From a virus: 25,232 bases of DNA. Position numbers and translations under genes: made by a program. Of the stretch, positions 18,914 to 25,232 are shown one piece after another; within the stretch, counting starts at the first letter, position 1; the number at the start of each line of letters is the position of its first letter. Below the pieces are notes generated by a model, which saw nothing but the letters and a program-made list of their open reading frames with translations, searched no databases and was not told where the DNA came from. Location: positions 1-25,232 of IMG/VR virus record IMGVR_UViG_3300008110_001817. The stretch is one strand, 5' to 3'.

Positions 18914-19518
18914 TAATGACCACCCATTACATGTAGTGCATGGTTGTAGTGTTTAATGCGGTCTTCCAAACCAATGTAACCACCATTGATACGGCGTGTA
19001 AGTTCTTTGATATCACCTGCATCTGCCCATTTGTTTAGACCATTTGATTCCCAGAACCAACATGCAGACTGAGCGGCACCTTCAAATGTTGCAAGATAAG
19101 CAGGAACATCTTCAACAGGTGTTTCAATACTATCAGCAAAGGCTTTATAATTGTTTTTACCTGTCAATTGAATCAGGCCACGACCACAATATCTGAAGCC
19201 ATCACCTGTTTCTGGTGCACCGTTACCCATACGATTTGCATAAACAAGGTTTGCAATTGCTTCTTGTTTATTTGGCATAGATGCATATTGTCTTGCCATT
19301 TCATCGGTTGGGAAATACTTTGGGAAAATCTTACGCAAAGTTTCTGCTCTGTAATTTAAATTTTCTTTCAATGCAATAAAACCACCAGATTCGTGGGCGC
19401 ATTGTGCGATAAATGCGGCGATTCTTTGTGGTGTATTAATATCGTAGTCCGGCAATAACTGTGCCAATGCCTTATGCCAATGTTCAACATAAGGATTTTT
19501 TGGTAATAACTGGCGCAA
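18913..19518 (-). CDS. Endolysin, glycoside hydrolase family 19 (at least 201 aa)
   Basis: AQCAHESGGF (E43 is the likely proton donor), YANRMGNGAPETGDG, FRYCGRGLIQLTGKNNY and SACWFWESNGLN form the standard GH19 chitinase/lysozyme order. It should cleave peptidoglycan at lysis; there is no signal peptide, so a holin is needed. The annotated start is a TTG at 19518 without an SD. The frame stays open to a TAA at 19540, and the residues upstream read RKLSLDQ, which look like the true N-terminus (expected MKLSLDQLRQLLP) with the ATG missing. The start region therefore seems to have been lost in a junction deletion. Confidence 0.88.
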   Translation of the reverse strand: MRQLLPKNPYVEHWHKALAQLLPDYDINTPQRIAAFIAQCAHESGGFIALKENLNYRAETLRKIFPKYFPTDEMARQYASMPNKQEAIANLVYANRMGNGAPETGDGFRYCGRGLIQLTGKNNYKAFADSIETPVEDVPAYLATFEGAAQSACWFWESNGLNKWADAGDIKELTRRINGGYIGLEDRIKHYNHALHVMGGH

Positions 19519-19691
19519 TTGGTCGAGTGATAATTTTCTTTATATTGCAATTCTTCTGCGTTCATTGAAACTGCTTTTTCTACTTCTAATCCCTCTAACA
19601 AAACTTTATATTCTGTCGCACTAATTTGTCCTGCATTATAAAGTGAGGTGTATTCTTCGTATGACTGTGCAATTTGTTCTAAATGATTCAT
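19368..19691 (-). CDS. Small phage protein whose C-terminus runs out of frame into the endolysin gene
   Basis: Residues 1 to about 50, MNHLEQIAQSYEEYTSLYNA, then GQISATEYKVLLEGLEVEKA and MNAEELQYKE, match a small phage protein type I recognise (EY..LY..G.I...EY..LLEGL). Those proteins normally end about 20-25 residues later. Here the frame continues for 50 more codons over the endolysin gene in another frame and gives an unlikely tail. The true gene is probably truncated near 19540, at the same place where the endolysin start is missing. Confidence 0.6.
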   Translation of the reverse strand: MNHLEQIAQSYEEYTSLYNAGQISATEYKVLLEGLEVEKAVSMNAEELQYKENYHSTNCASYYQKILMLNIGIRHWHSYCRTTILIHHKESPHLSHNAPTNLVVLLH

Positions 19692-20092
19692 CTTGGTTTC
19701 TTTCCTATGACTTTTTGGGCCACTTCAGCAGAGCGACTAATTTGTTGTAACTTGAGTTTGCAAAAAGTTTCAGATACATTAGAATCTTTAGCATACAATT
19801 CCCTTCCTTGTTTAGTGAGTTCTACTAAGTTACCTGCTAACTTAGCGGTTTCTACATTACGAGGAATATTTGTAGTAAAATTTCTCAATTCAACTGCGGT
19901 AAAATACAGGACATCCGCATTTTGTTTTGATTTAACTTGGTCTTTACATTCTTCTACTGAAAGGTCTGCTTTAGTTTTGATTCTGTTCACCATTGCATAT
20001 TCATTAGTGTCATAACCTGCCATTAAATATGCATCAATTAATGTGCAACCTGATAATGTAGATACTAACGCCAGAGCAATTACAATTTTCAT
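19688..20092 (-). CDS. Lipoprotein of unknown function in the lysis region (134 aa)
   Basis: MKIVIALALVSTLSGC is a short signal peptide with a lipobox (LSGC), so the mature protein should be lipidated at Cys16. The rest is helical and basic (NVETAKLAGNLVELTKQGRE, KLQQISRSAEVAQKV). The start overlaps the TGA of the o-spanin-like frame as ATGA. It could itself serve as an outer-membrane spanin partner, but it lacks the Pro-rich region typical of Rz1. Confidence 0.7.
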   Translation of the reverse strand: MKIVIALALVSTLSGCTLIDAYLMAGYDTNEYAMVNRIKTKADLSVEECKDQVKSKQNADVLYFTAVELRNFTTNIPRNVETAKLAGNLVELTKQGRELYAKDSNVSETFCKLKLQQISRSAEVAQKVIGKKPR

Positions 20093-20283
20093 TTTATACT
20101 ATCCGATATTTGTTTTTGTTGTTTATACCACTCAACCCATGCATCAACTTTCAATTTACATTCGTGGTATTGGGTGTAGTTTTCAGCGACAACTTCAATT
20201 ACCTTACTCAATCTCTTTTCATTTTCATCTGTTTGTTTCAAGTCTGGACATGCCTGTTTTAATTCATAATTTTTTCTACTTCT
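20089..20283 (-). pseudogene. o-spanin-like frame without start codon
   Basis: The frame is open from a TAA at 20286-20284 to a TGA at 20089 that overlaps the lipoprotein ATG as ATGA, so this frame was coding. It reads YELKQACPDLKQTDENEKRL, then VVAENYTQYHECKLKVDAWV and EWYKQQK. This resembles the C-terminal part of small phage lipoproteins related to o-spanins (CP.L....ENY..YHEC....W..WY..QK). There is no ATG or GTG, and no signal peptide or lipobox; a TTG at 20241 without an SD is the only candidate start. It lies in the -1 frame of the upstream i-spanin-like gene. It may be reached by frameshift at GAAAAAATT or be a remnant of a deletion. Confidence 0.55.
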
Positions 20284-20642
20284 TTAATTTTTTCTTTAAC
20301 GATTACTTCTTGTTCTTTGACAACTTTTACTTTGTCAACATATACAGTTTTAATTTGTGTATTTACTTCTTTAGATTGTTGTTCTGCAAGTTTGACTTTT
20401 TCTTCAAACTTTTGTGCTTCTGCAATCCACTCTTGTGATGCAAAGTTATAACCTTCTGCAAACAATCCAACAACAAACAAAATCCCTGCGACTGCTTTAA
20501 TAATATTACCATATGCACCTATGAAAGGAATTTTAGATGCAAGACCGCCTATAACTAGACCAACAACACCCGCAATAAAAACTGCATGAATCACAAATGT
20601 AATCCATGCGGCAGGTATGAAAGACAAGAAAAAATAACTCAT
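20259..20642 (-). CDS. i-spanin-like membrane coiled-coil protein (127 aa)
   Basis: The N-terminus has two hydrophobic segments (SFIPAAWITFVIHAVFIAGV and IIKAVAGILFVVGLF). They are followed by a long charged coiled coil (EEKVKLAEQQSKEVNTQIKT, then VYVDKVKVVKEQEVIVKEKI). This matches phage inner-membrane spanin-like proteins that usually end with EVEK(V/I)I plus a Cys-containing tail. Here the protein stops at KIMN, exactly at the junction with the o-spanin-like frame. Its C-terminus may therefore be shortened, or extended by frameshifting. Confidence 0.65.
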   Translation of the reverse strand: MSYFFLSFIPAAWITFVIHAVFIAGVVGLVIGGLASKIPFIGAYGNIIKAVAGILFVVGLFAEGYNFASQEWIAEAQKFEEKVKLAEQQSKEVNTQIKTVYVDKVKVVKEQEVIVKEKIKEVEKIMN

Positions 20643-20872
20643 TGTTTTCTTACGAACATCTTAAAGGGTATAATTTTTTTCTTGGTCATCTTTTTTACAC
20701 CTGGCTCGCCTTGTTGACCAACACCAAGACCTGCAATTTTACCATCACCTACATTGTTTACGGGAACATCTTCTTTCAATTTCTTTTTACGACCCTGACA
20801 ATGAGCCCGTTGCGAAAATCCTTTTGGATTATTGCAATCAATACTTCGTTTGTATTTGTCTGACCAGGTCAT
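20639..20872 (-). CDS. Basic phage protein with CNNPKGFSQRAHC motif (77 aa)
   Basis: The N-terminal third, KRSIDCNNPKGFSQRAHCQG, is a motif I recall from marine and freshwater T4-like phages, where it also occurs inside virion proteins. The Cys and His residues could bind zinc. The remainder is basic and Gly-rich (GDGKIAGLGVGQQGEPGVKK). DNA packaging or internal head association is possible. It is coupled to both neighbours by ATGA overlaps. Confidence 0.65.
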   Translation of the reverse strand: MTWSDKYKRSIDCNNPKGFSQRAHCQGRKKKLKEDVPVNNVGDGKIAGLGVGQQGEPGVKKMTKKKIIPFKMFVRKQ

Positions 20873-21261
20873 TTAATTTTCCTTAAAACTTCTGCTATTT
20901 CCATATTAACGGGAATGTCAGAAGAAAAAATATCTTGTCCTTTTACACTCTTGATTCTTTCGGGCATATAATTTAAAAACAACAAATATGTTTTTAATAC
21001 CGAATAGTCATCTTTAGCCATTTTGAAAAACAATGTTCTGGTCGTAACTTCAGGACCAAAAACATTATAGAGAACCACCAAGTGATTCAAAACCAATTGT
21101 TCTCTCAATTCACCCATTTTGCGATATCTACGAAATAATCGTTTAAGATAATTAAATCGTTTCATATCGTCTTTAAACTCACTCATAATGCAATTTGGTT
21201 TATCATAAGCCTTTACCAAATACAACATTATGTTTTCATTTGTCAAATCATCAAAGGACAT
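20869..21261 (-). CDS. Conserved T4-like phage protein of unknown function (130 aa)
   Basis: The segment DDMKRFNYLKRLFRRYRKMG, ELREQLVLNHLVVLYNVFGP, TTRTLFFKM is a well-conserved helical core. I recognise it from many T4-like cyanophages and pelagiphages, where it lies near structural genes. The protein is basic in the first half. Function not known. It forms a TAATG overlap with the preceding acidic protein, which may be its partner. Confidence 0.75.
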   Translation of the reverse strand: MSFDDLTNENIMLYLVKAYDKPNCIMSEFKDDMKRFNYLKRLFRRYRKMGELREQLVLNHLVVLYNVFGPEVTTRTLFFKMAKDDYSVLKTYLLFLNYMPERIKSVKGQDIFSSDIPVNMEIAEVLRKIK

Positions 21262-21635
21262 TATTCTTCTTCTTCGTCTGTCTCCTCATCCGACATTAGT
21301 TCTTCCATGCGTTCTTCATCGCCAACTTCAGCGTAAAACTCATAACGACCATCATCGGTGGGACTATACAAAATGTAAATATTTGTTTTGTCTAAATCAA
21401 CAATCACTTCTTCTCCATCGGGGCTGGTACCGTAAAGTGCAGATAAATCTAAATCGAAATCATCTAACACTTTACGGATTGCCAGTATACCACTTTCTGG
21501 AGAGATAAAGGTATCATCCAACTCATTCGCTAGACGAAAGTTTATTTGTGAAAAGTCCTCTGATTGTTCAGATTCCATTTCTTCTTGGTCATTTTCAACC
21601 AAGGACATTTCATCTAGGTACTGTTTAAATTTCAT
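21261..21635 (-). CDS. Conserved acidic T4-like phage protein (124 aa)
   Basis: It begins MKFKQYLDEMSLVENDQEEM and contains LANELDDTFISPESGILAIR and LYSPTDDGRYEFYAEVGDEE, and it ends in a run of Glu and Asp. These blocks recur in T4-like phages next to the basic conserved protein, as here. The charge contrast between the two neighbours suggests that they may form a complex. Function unknown. Confidence 0.75.
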   Translation of the reverse strand: MKFKQYLDEMSLVENDQEEMESEQSEDFSQINFRLANELDDTFISPESGILAIRKVLDDFDLDLSALYGTSPDGEEVIVDLDKTNIYILYSPTDDGRYEFYAEVGDEERMEELMSDEETDEEEE

Positions 21636-21637
21636 AA

Positions 21638-22435
21638 TTATTCTGCAAAGTTGGTGTCATCTGCACCGTCACCAGTCATTGAACCCATCGCAACTAATGT
21701 TTCGATTTGAACACGACCTGCACGACCGCCTGTACCTTCTTTACGCAATACCCAACCTGCGTGAGCACCTTTGTTTGTTGCATCTTGACCATCAAGAGCA
21801 ATAGTGATAACTGAACCTGTACCACCTGCACCACCAACTGTCAGACCTACTGTTGATGAATTATAATCTTCACCTGCAGCAGTAACTTTTGTCGAACCTA
21901 CACCCAATGACAAGTTTGCTCTGAAACCAAAACCAGAACCTGTGTTAGATGTGAATGGGTTGTTTGTTAATGTTGGAACTGCGGTGTAATCACCAACTGT
22001 TGAAATTGTGACACCAGTAACATTACCACTTCCGTTAACAGAAGTAATTGTTAATATTGCAGAAGTTCCTGTACCGCCTGTTGCAGTAAAGGTGTTACCT
22101 ACTGCATAACCAGTACCTTCAGCAGTAATTGATGCGGCAACAACTTTTGCGTTAGCAATTGCAGTTGCTTGTGTTGTGTTAGCACCAGTAATTGTAATTG
22201 TTGGGCGAGCGGTAAAACCAGAACCCGCTTCAACGATTGTTAATGATGCTACATTACCTACGCCTACTGTTTCGTCTGGTGATACACCAAAGACACCTAA
22301 TTCGATGCCCGAAACAAAAACATCGGCTGTTGTGTTTCCGTATAATGTTGAACCATTAGCGGAAACGCCGAGGCCAGAAGCAACCGCATTTTTAGGTGCG
22401 CCTGCCGCTTGGTCTACATTTGTCCATAAAGCCAT
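21638..22435 (-). CDS. Virion structural protein with Gly/Thr-rich beta repeats (265 aa)
   Basis: It begins MALWTNVDQAAGAPKNAVAS. The centre has repeated beta units with the pattern V..(L/I)TI...G.GY(T/A)..PT.T (ASLTIVEAGSGFTARPTITI, AASITAEGTGYAVGNTFTAT, GVTISTVGDYTAVPTLT). The C-terminus, HAGWVLRKEGTGGRAGRVQ, ETLVAMG, is a block I know from T4-like cyanophage structural proteins. A late-type promoter lies about 31 bases upstream and an SD (TTAGGAGAG) precedes the ATG. Probably a late decoration or tail-associated protein. Confidence 0.8.
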   Translation of the reverse strand: MALWTNVDQAAGAPKNAVASGLGVSANGSTLYGNTTADVFVSGIELGVFGVSPDETVGVGNVASLTIVEAGSGFTARPTITITGANTTQATAIANAKVVAASITAEGTGYAVGNTFTATGGTGTSAILTITSVNGSGNVTGVTISTVGDYTAVPTLTNNPFTSNTGSGFGFRANLSLGVGSTKVTAAGEDYNSSTVGLTVGGAGGTGSVITIALDGQDATNKGAHAGWVLRKEGTGGRAGRVQIETLVAMGSMTGDGADDTNFAE

Positions 22436-22465
22436 TTTTCTCTCCTAAGAATTGTTTTTATATGA

Positions 22466-22474
22466 TATTTATGT
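22466..22474 (-). promoter_or_regulatory. Late-type promoter motif ACATAAATA
   Basis: ACATAAATA on the minus strand lies about 31 bases before the virion gene at 22435. It is identical to the nonamer at 9380-9372, which precedes the tail-fibre-like gene. A TTGACA touches it upstream, but with wrong spacing to any -10, so the nonamer itself is the better candidate. Confidence 0.6.
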
Positions 22475-22486
22475 TGTCAATCAAAA

Positions 22487-23542
22487 TTACATTTTAACTT
22501 CAGATTTGCTGATAATTGGATCTTTTTGAAAAGTTTCAGCAGATTCTTTTTTCTTTTTAGCAACACCTTTGACAATCTGAGCCTTCTTAGACATTTCTTC
22601 TTCTTTGATAGGCTTTTTCATTTTTTCAGATTGTTTTTGCATTGCCATTCTTGCAAGGTGACGAGCAGTAGAATAACCCTCGCCATGCTTACCCGCAACT
22701 ACCATCTTCTTTCTTGGTTTTGGATCGGGGTCAAATGGAGGTTTTTCGTTTGATTCTGAAACAGATTTCCAACCACCACCCATTTCTTTGTATTTCTTTG
22801 CAGCCCAACCGTTTGCATATGCAGATGGATAAACATCAAACTTGGCCTTTGCTTGTGATTTTGCTTGGGCCCATTTCTCTGGTGAAGTTGGAACATTTTT
22901 CTCATCAATTTGTTCCATTTCTTCATTCATATGACCATACTTCTTTTTGTACCAGTCAGGCATTCCACTTGTTTTGCGAAAATGTCTTACTGTTGCAGAA
23001 TCATTTGCTTGGTCACGATACTTGTTTTCAGCAGTAGTATTGTGTGACTTCATTGCTTCTGCCGCTTTGTGTGCATCTTTAGCAATGTATTCTAATTCAG
23101 CATTTGTTTTCTTATGATACTCATGTCCTTCTAAAGGATGGCGTTGTGATGGACGACCTTCTTGCATAACTTCTTCACTCATTTCAGAGGCCATGTAGTT
23201 AGCAACAGTTGAAATGTAATCTTCTGCTTTAGTAATCTTAGATTGAACCCATTCTGGCAAATTGTCTGCATCATCAATCATGTCATGCATTTTTTGTGCA
23301 TTGGCAATAATTGAACGCAAATCAGATTTGGCCATATCACCTTCTTGGTCATATTCACCAATATCGGTTTTATCTTTAATTTCTTCTTGCATTGCCATTT
23401 TTTTCACATGTTGTAATTGTTGATTGTATTCTTTTTCACCAACAGTATAATGACCCTCATCATCGGTTGATTTATGAGGTTTGTCTCTAGTTTCGCCTTT
23501 GGCGTAACGAATGCTTTTGAAAACATCAGATACTTTTTTCAT
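22487..23542 (-). CDS. Putative internal virion or prohead protein (351 aa)
   Basis: The protein is charged, mostly helical and low in hydrophobics, and starts MKKVSDVFKSIRYAKGETRD. Conserved blocks are MAKSDLRSIIANAQKMHDMI, WVQSKITKAEDYISTVANYM, and SPEKWAQAKSQAKAKFDVYP, SAYANGWAAKKYKEMGGGWK. I recognise the last two from structural proteins of T4-like marine phages. Runs such as MSEEVMQEG and EEMEQIDE resemble acidic sites cut by prohead protease. It ends two bases before the late unit at 22435. Internal head protein or scaffold is the best guess. Confidence 0.65.
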   Translation of the reverse strand: MKKVSDVFKSIRYAKGETRDKPHKSTDDEGHYTVGEKEYNQQLQHVKKMAMQEEIKDKTDIGEYDQEGDMAKSDLRSIIANAQKMHDMIDDADNLPEWVQSKITKAEDYISTVANYMASEMSEEVMQEGRPSQRHPLEGHEYHKKTNAELEYIAKDAHKAAEAMKSHNTTAENKYRDQANDSATVRHFRKTSGMPDWYKKKYGHMNEEMEQIDEKNVPTSPEKWAQAKSQAKAKFDVYPSAYANGWAAKKYKEMGGGWKSVSESNEKPPFDPDPKPRKKMVVAGKHGEGYSTARHLARMAMQKQSEKMKKPIKEEEMSKKAQIVKGVAKKKKESAETFQKDPIISKSEVKM

Positions 23543-23543
23543 C

Positions 23544-24767
23544 TTAGTCTTTCATTGCTTGTTTAGTTGCGGTTGCATACATTACAGATTTGGCTTTTTC
23601 ACCATATCTTTGTTTGAAACCTTCAAGACCTTTTTTCATACTTTTTACAATTTCTTCACGCTTTTTCATTTCAGCATCGGTCATTTCTTTTTCGTCAATC
23701 TGTTCTTCAGATTCTTCTTTTCTTAATTGACTTAGAACTTCACCGGCTTTCTTTTGTTTTTGTGCTTGAAATGCTCTTTCTTTTGATTGAACATCTTTAA
23801 CTGTGCTTACTGCACTTTTCACAACATTTTTAACACCACTCATAAGACCTTCTTCGATGTTATCAATTCGAACACCATTGGCCTTGTCAGCATCAATAAC
23901 TGCAATTTCAGTTTCTTCATTCTTTACTGCTTGAATCGCACCTTGTGCCAAATTAGGTTGTTTTTTCTTACCTTCGGCCTTTGCTTTGTTATCTTCTAAC
24001 TCCGCATTGTATTGGTCGTTGGTTGGTTCTTCTTTAACTAATGCTTCTGAAAGACCTTTAAGACCTTGTTCTTTATAAACACTTAAAAGACCAGAGAACG
24101 ATTCGTTAACACGGGAAGAACGAACATAGTTTTGACGAGCACCGTATTTTTTACGAGCAGGTTTTTTAGGCTTCGAATCACTCTTAGCCATTTCATTTTC
24201 TTTATCATAATCTGTTTCGCCATACTCCGCACCTTTTGCAGTACCGTATGTGCCTTTGTGAACATATTTACCACCTTTTGATTCGTATTCCTGAATCTGT
24301 TCAACTTCTTCTTTAATTTTTTTGGCAAAGTGTTTTCTGGCTTCAGCTTCATGTTTCGCAACATGAGTGTTTGTCATTTTTTCTCTGTCAGGGTGGCCAA
24401 TAAATTTTTCATGAGGTACGCCTGCAATACTACTTACACGATGGTGTAATTTTCCAGCTGAGGTGTGGAATTCCAATCTGCCAACATGTTCACCATTATG
24501 GTGGATTGGAAAATCTTTAGTTTCCGCTGCGGCACGACCTAATTTGTAAGTTGAGGCTTCACCAATATTTTCAACTTCTTCTTTTTTTACTTCAGCAGGT
24601 TTTTTACCTGCACGAAGATGTTTAAAATCTTCGGAATCAATCTTGTTGTTTTTATTTACATCAATCTTATGTTGGTCGCCTTTTAAAGCTTCACTTACAG
24701 TCTCGCCAGCCAAAATTTTGGCAACGGCATCTGCAACATTACGAGTTTTTTGGTTGTCGAAATGCAT
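23544..24767 (-). CDS. Putative internal virion protein with EF-hand-like loop (407 aa)
   Basis: Near the N-terminus, DVNKNNKIDSED (residues 36-47) matches a canonical EF-hand calcium-binding loop (D-x-N-x-N-x-K-I-D-x-x-D). The middle is charged and low in complexity with many Lys/Glu segments. The C-terminus, EEIVKSMKKGLEGFKQRYG, EKAKSVMYATATKQAMKD, is a block I recognise from the ends of many T4-like phage structural proteins. The gene starts after a TTAGGAG SD. It is a likely head-interior or scaffold protein, processed by protease. Calcium binding is a prediction. Confidence 0.65.
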   Translation of the reverse strand: MHFDNQKTRNVADAVAKILAGETVSEALKGDQHKIDVNKNNKIDSEDFKHLRAGKKPAEVKKEEVENIGEASTYKLGRAAAETKDFPIHHNGEHVGRLEFHTSAGKLHHRVSSIAGVPHEKFIGHPDREKMTNTHVAKHEAEARKHFAKKIKEEVEQIQEYESKGGKYVHKGTYGTAKGAEYGETDYDKENEMAKSDSKPKKPARKKYGARQNYVRSSRVNESFSGLLSVYKEQGLKGLSEALVKEEPTNDQYNAELEDNKAKAEGKKKQPNLAQGAIQAVKNEETEIAVIDADKANGVRIDNIEEGLMSGVKNVVKSAVSTVKDVQSKERAFQAQKQKKAGEVLSQLRKEESEEQIDEKEMTDAEMKKREEIVKSMKKGLEGFKQRYGEKAKSVMYATATKQAMKD

Positions 24768-24787
24768 AGTTTTCTCCTAAGTTTTTT

Positions 24788-25232
24788 TTAATAAATTTCT
24801 CGCCATTGTAAGGCAGCAGCAACCGTTGCAACTGCTTGAGCGGCTGTTGTAATTGTTCTTACCACTACTACATATACTTCTGAATTTGTTGAATCATAAT
24901 TCTGCACAATAATATTTTTCTTTGCTGAAGAAATTCCTCCAGTGCTTACTGGTGATAGTGCATTTTGTGAAGCTCCTGCTGGAACAAATCCAGACAGAAG
25001 TATATCACCATTTGCAGTAACATATGTGTCGGCGTTAACACAATATTCACATCCACTATCCGAATCTGCTGAGTTCCAAACAATTGCTCCTGTGTTGTTT
25101 GCCAAACTAGCAGCAGTTGGTAATTTTATAATTTTAAAAAGAATACTGTTTGTTTCTGCATACATCGAAAGATTTTCTAATTTCACACTTAATCGGTTAG
25201 GATAAGTTTTAAAAGTATTCTTTAATCTTAGT
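24788..25232 (-). CDS. Phage structural-type protein, 5' end outside the window
   Basis: The frame stays open to the window edge. Upstream of an in-frame GTG at 25186 it reads RLKNTFKTYPNRLSVKLENL, so the real start lies beyond 25232. The body has SILFKIIKLPTAASLANNTG, then GDILLSGFVPAGASQNALSP and VRTITTAAQAVATVAAALQW. The Ser/Ala/Thr-rich beta composition and its position before the other virion genes suggest a small virion protein. No family name is certain. Confidence 0.6.
   Translation of the reverse strand, partial: LRLKNTFKTYPNRLSVKLENLSMYAETNSILFKIIKLPTAASLANNTGAIVWNSADSDSGCEYCVNADTYVTANGDILLSGFVPAGASQNALSPVSTGGISSAKKNIIVQNYDSTNSEVYVVVVRTITTAAQAVATVAAALQWREIY

Noticed and set aside
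19530-19545. Classical slippery heptamer joining the small gene to the endolysin
   Set aside because: The codons TAT AAA GAA AAT do not form an X XXY YYZ site; loss of the start region is the simpler reading.
20043-20438. Plus-strand 131-codon ORF
   Set aside because: Phe-rich product opposite Lys/Glu-rich minus genes that have coupled starts; it is a mirror of AT-rich coding sequence.
22714-23037. Plus-strand ORF inside the internal virion protein gene
   Set aside because: No SD and no recognisable domain; the minus frame has conserved blocks.
1-25232. tRNA genes, CRISPR arrays, insertion sequences or attachment sites
   Set aside because: No cloverleaf with a T-arm, no spaced repeats beyond one tandem pair, and no transposase or integrase found by reading both strands.

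Overview
The window looks like part of the genome of a T4-like tailed phage (myovirus) with an AT-rich genome. The evidence is a gp61-type primase with a zinc finger and Toprim domain, ThyX, NrdA/NrdB, PhoH, free-standing HNH and GIY-YIG nucleases, an endolysin cassette, and virion proteins of the kind seen in T4-like marine and freshwater phages. Genes are densely packed with ATGA or TAATG overlaps. Nearly all lie on the minus strand, so transcription runs from high to low coordinates. The host is probably Gram-negative (signal peptides, a lipobox, spanin-like genes, consensus sigma70 promoters). A phasin-like small protein faintly suggests a polyhydroxyalkanoate-making proteobacterium, but this is inference. 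I saw no tRNA, CRISPR array or insertion sequence.

Layout from the right edge. 25232-20639 holds virion or morphogenesis genes and conserved T4-like unknowns, with a late-type promoter motif before the gene at 22435. 20642-18033 is a lysis region: an i-spanin-like membrane/coiled-coil protein, an o-spanin-like frame without a start codon, a lipoprotein, a GH19 endolysin, a holin-like protein and a small exported protein. 17606-18040 is the only plus-strand gene, an HNH/NUMOD3 homing endonuclease inserted at the primase promoter. 17513-10225 is the replication and nucleotide block: primase, thyX, nrdA, nrdB, a fatty acid desaturase, an A-type Fe-S carrier, a secreted nuclease, a zinc ribbon, a GIY-YIG protein and phoH. 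10096-8405 has small genes, a tail-fibre-like gene with its own late-type promoter, and two terminators. 8329-2783 is an early-type operon of about 22 small overlapping genes starting with an SprT-like metallopeptidase. 2771-1 has small accessory genes with strong sigma70 promoters, repeated hairpins and a 62-bp tandem duplication.

The main surprises are as follows. (1) The end of NrdA is damaged. The tyrosine pair is absent and the C-terminal CxxC tail is found only in the -1 frame, directly before nrdB. (2) Two lysis-region genes have lost their start regions at junctions with the gene before them, and a common small phage gene is reduced to 19 codons, so several short deletions seem to have occurred. 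(3) Two early promoters are placed so that transcription should begin on the A of the start codon, which would give leaderless mRNAs. (4) A phage-specific late promoter motif, ACATAAATA, occurs three times. (5) One small gene appears to use an ATC start codon. (6) nrdB, the desaturase and the A-type carrier form a translationally coupled block of iron-dependent genes.
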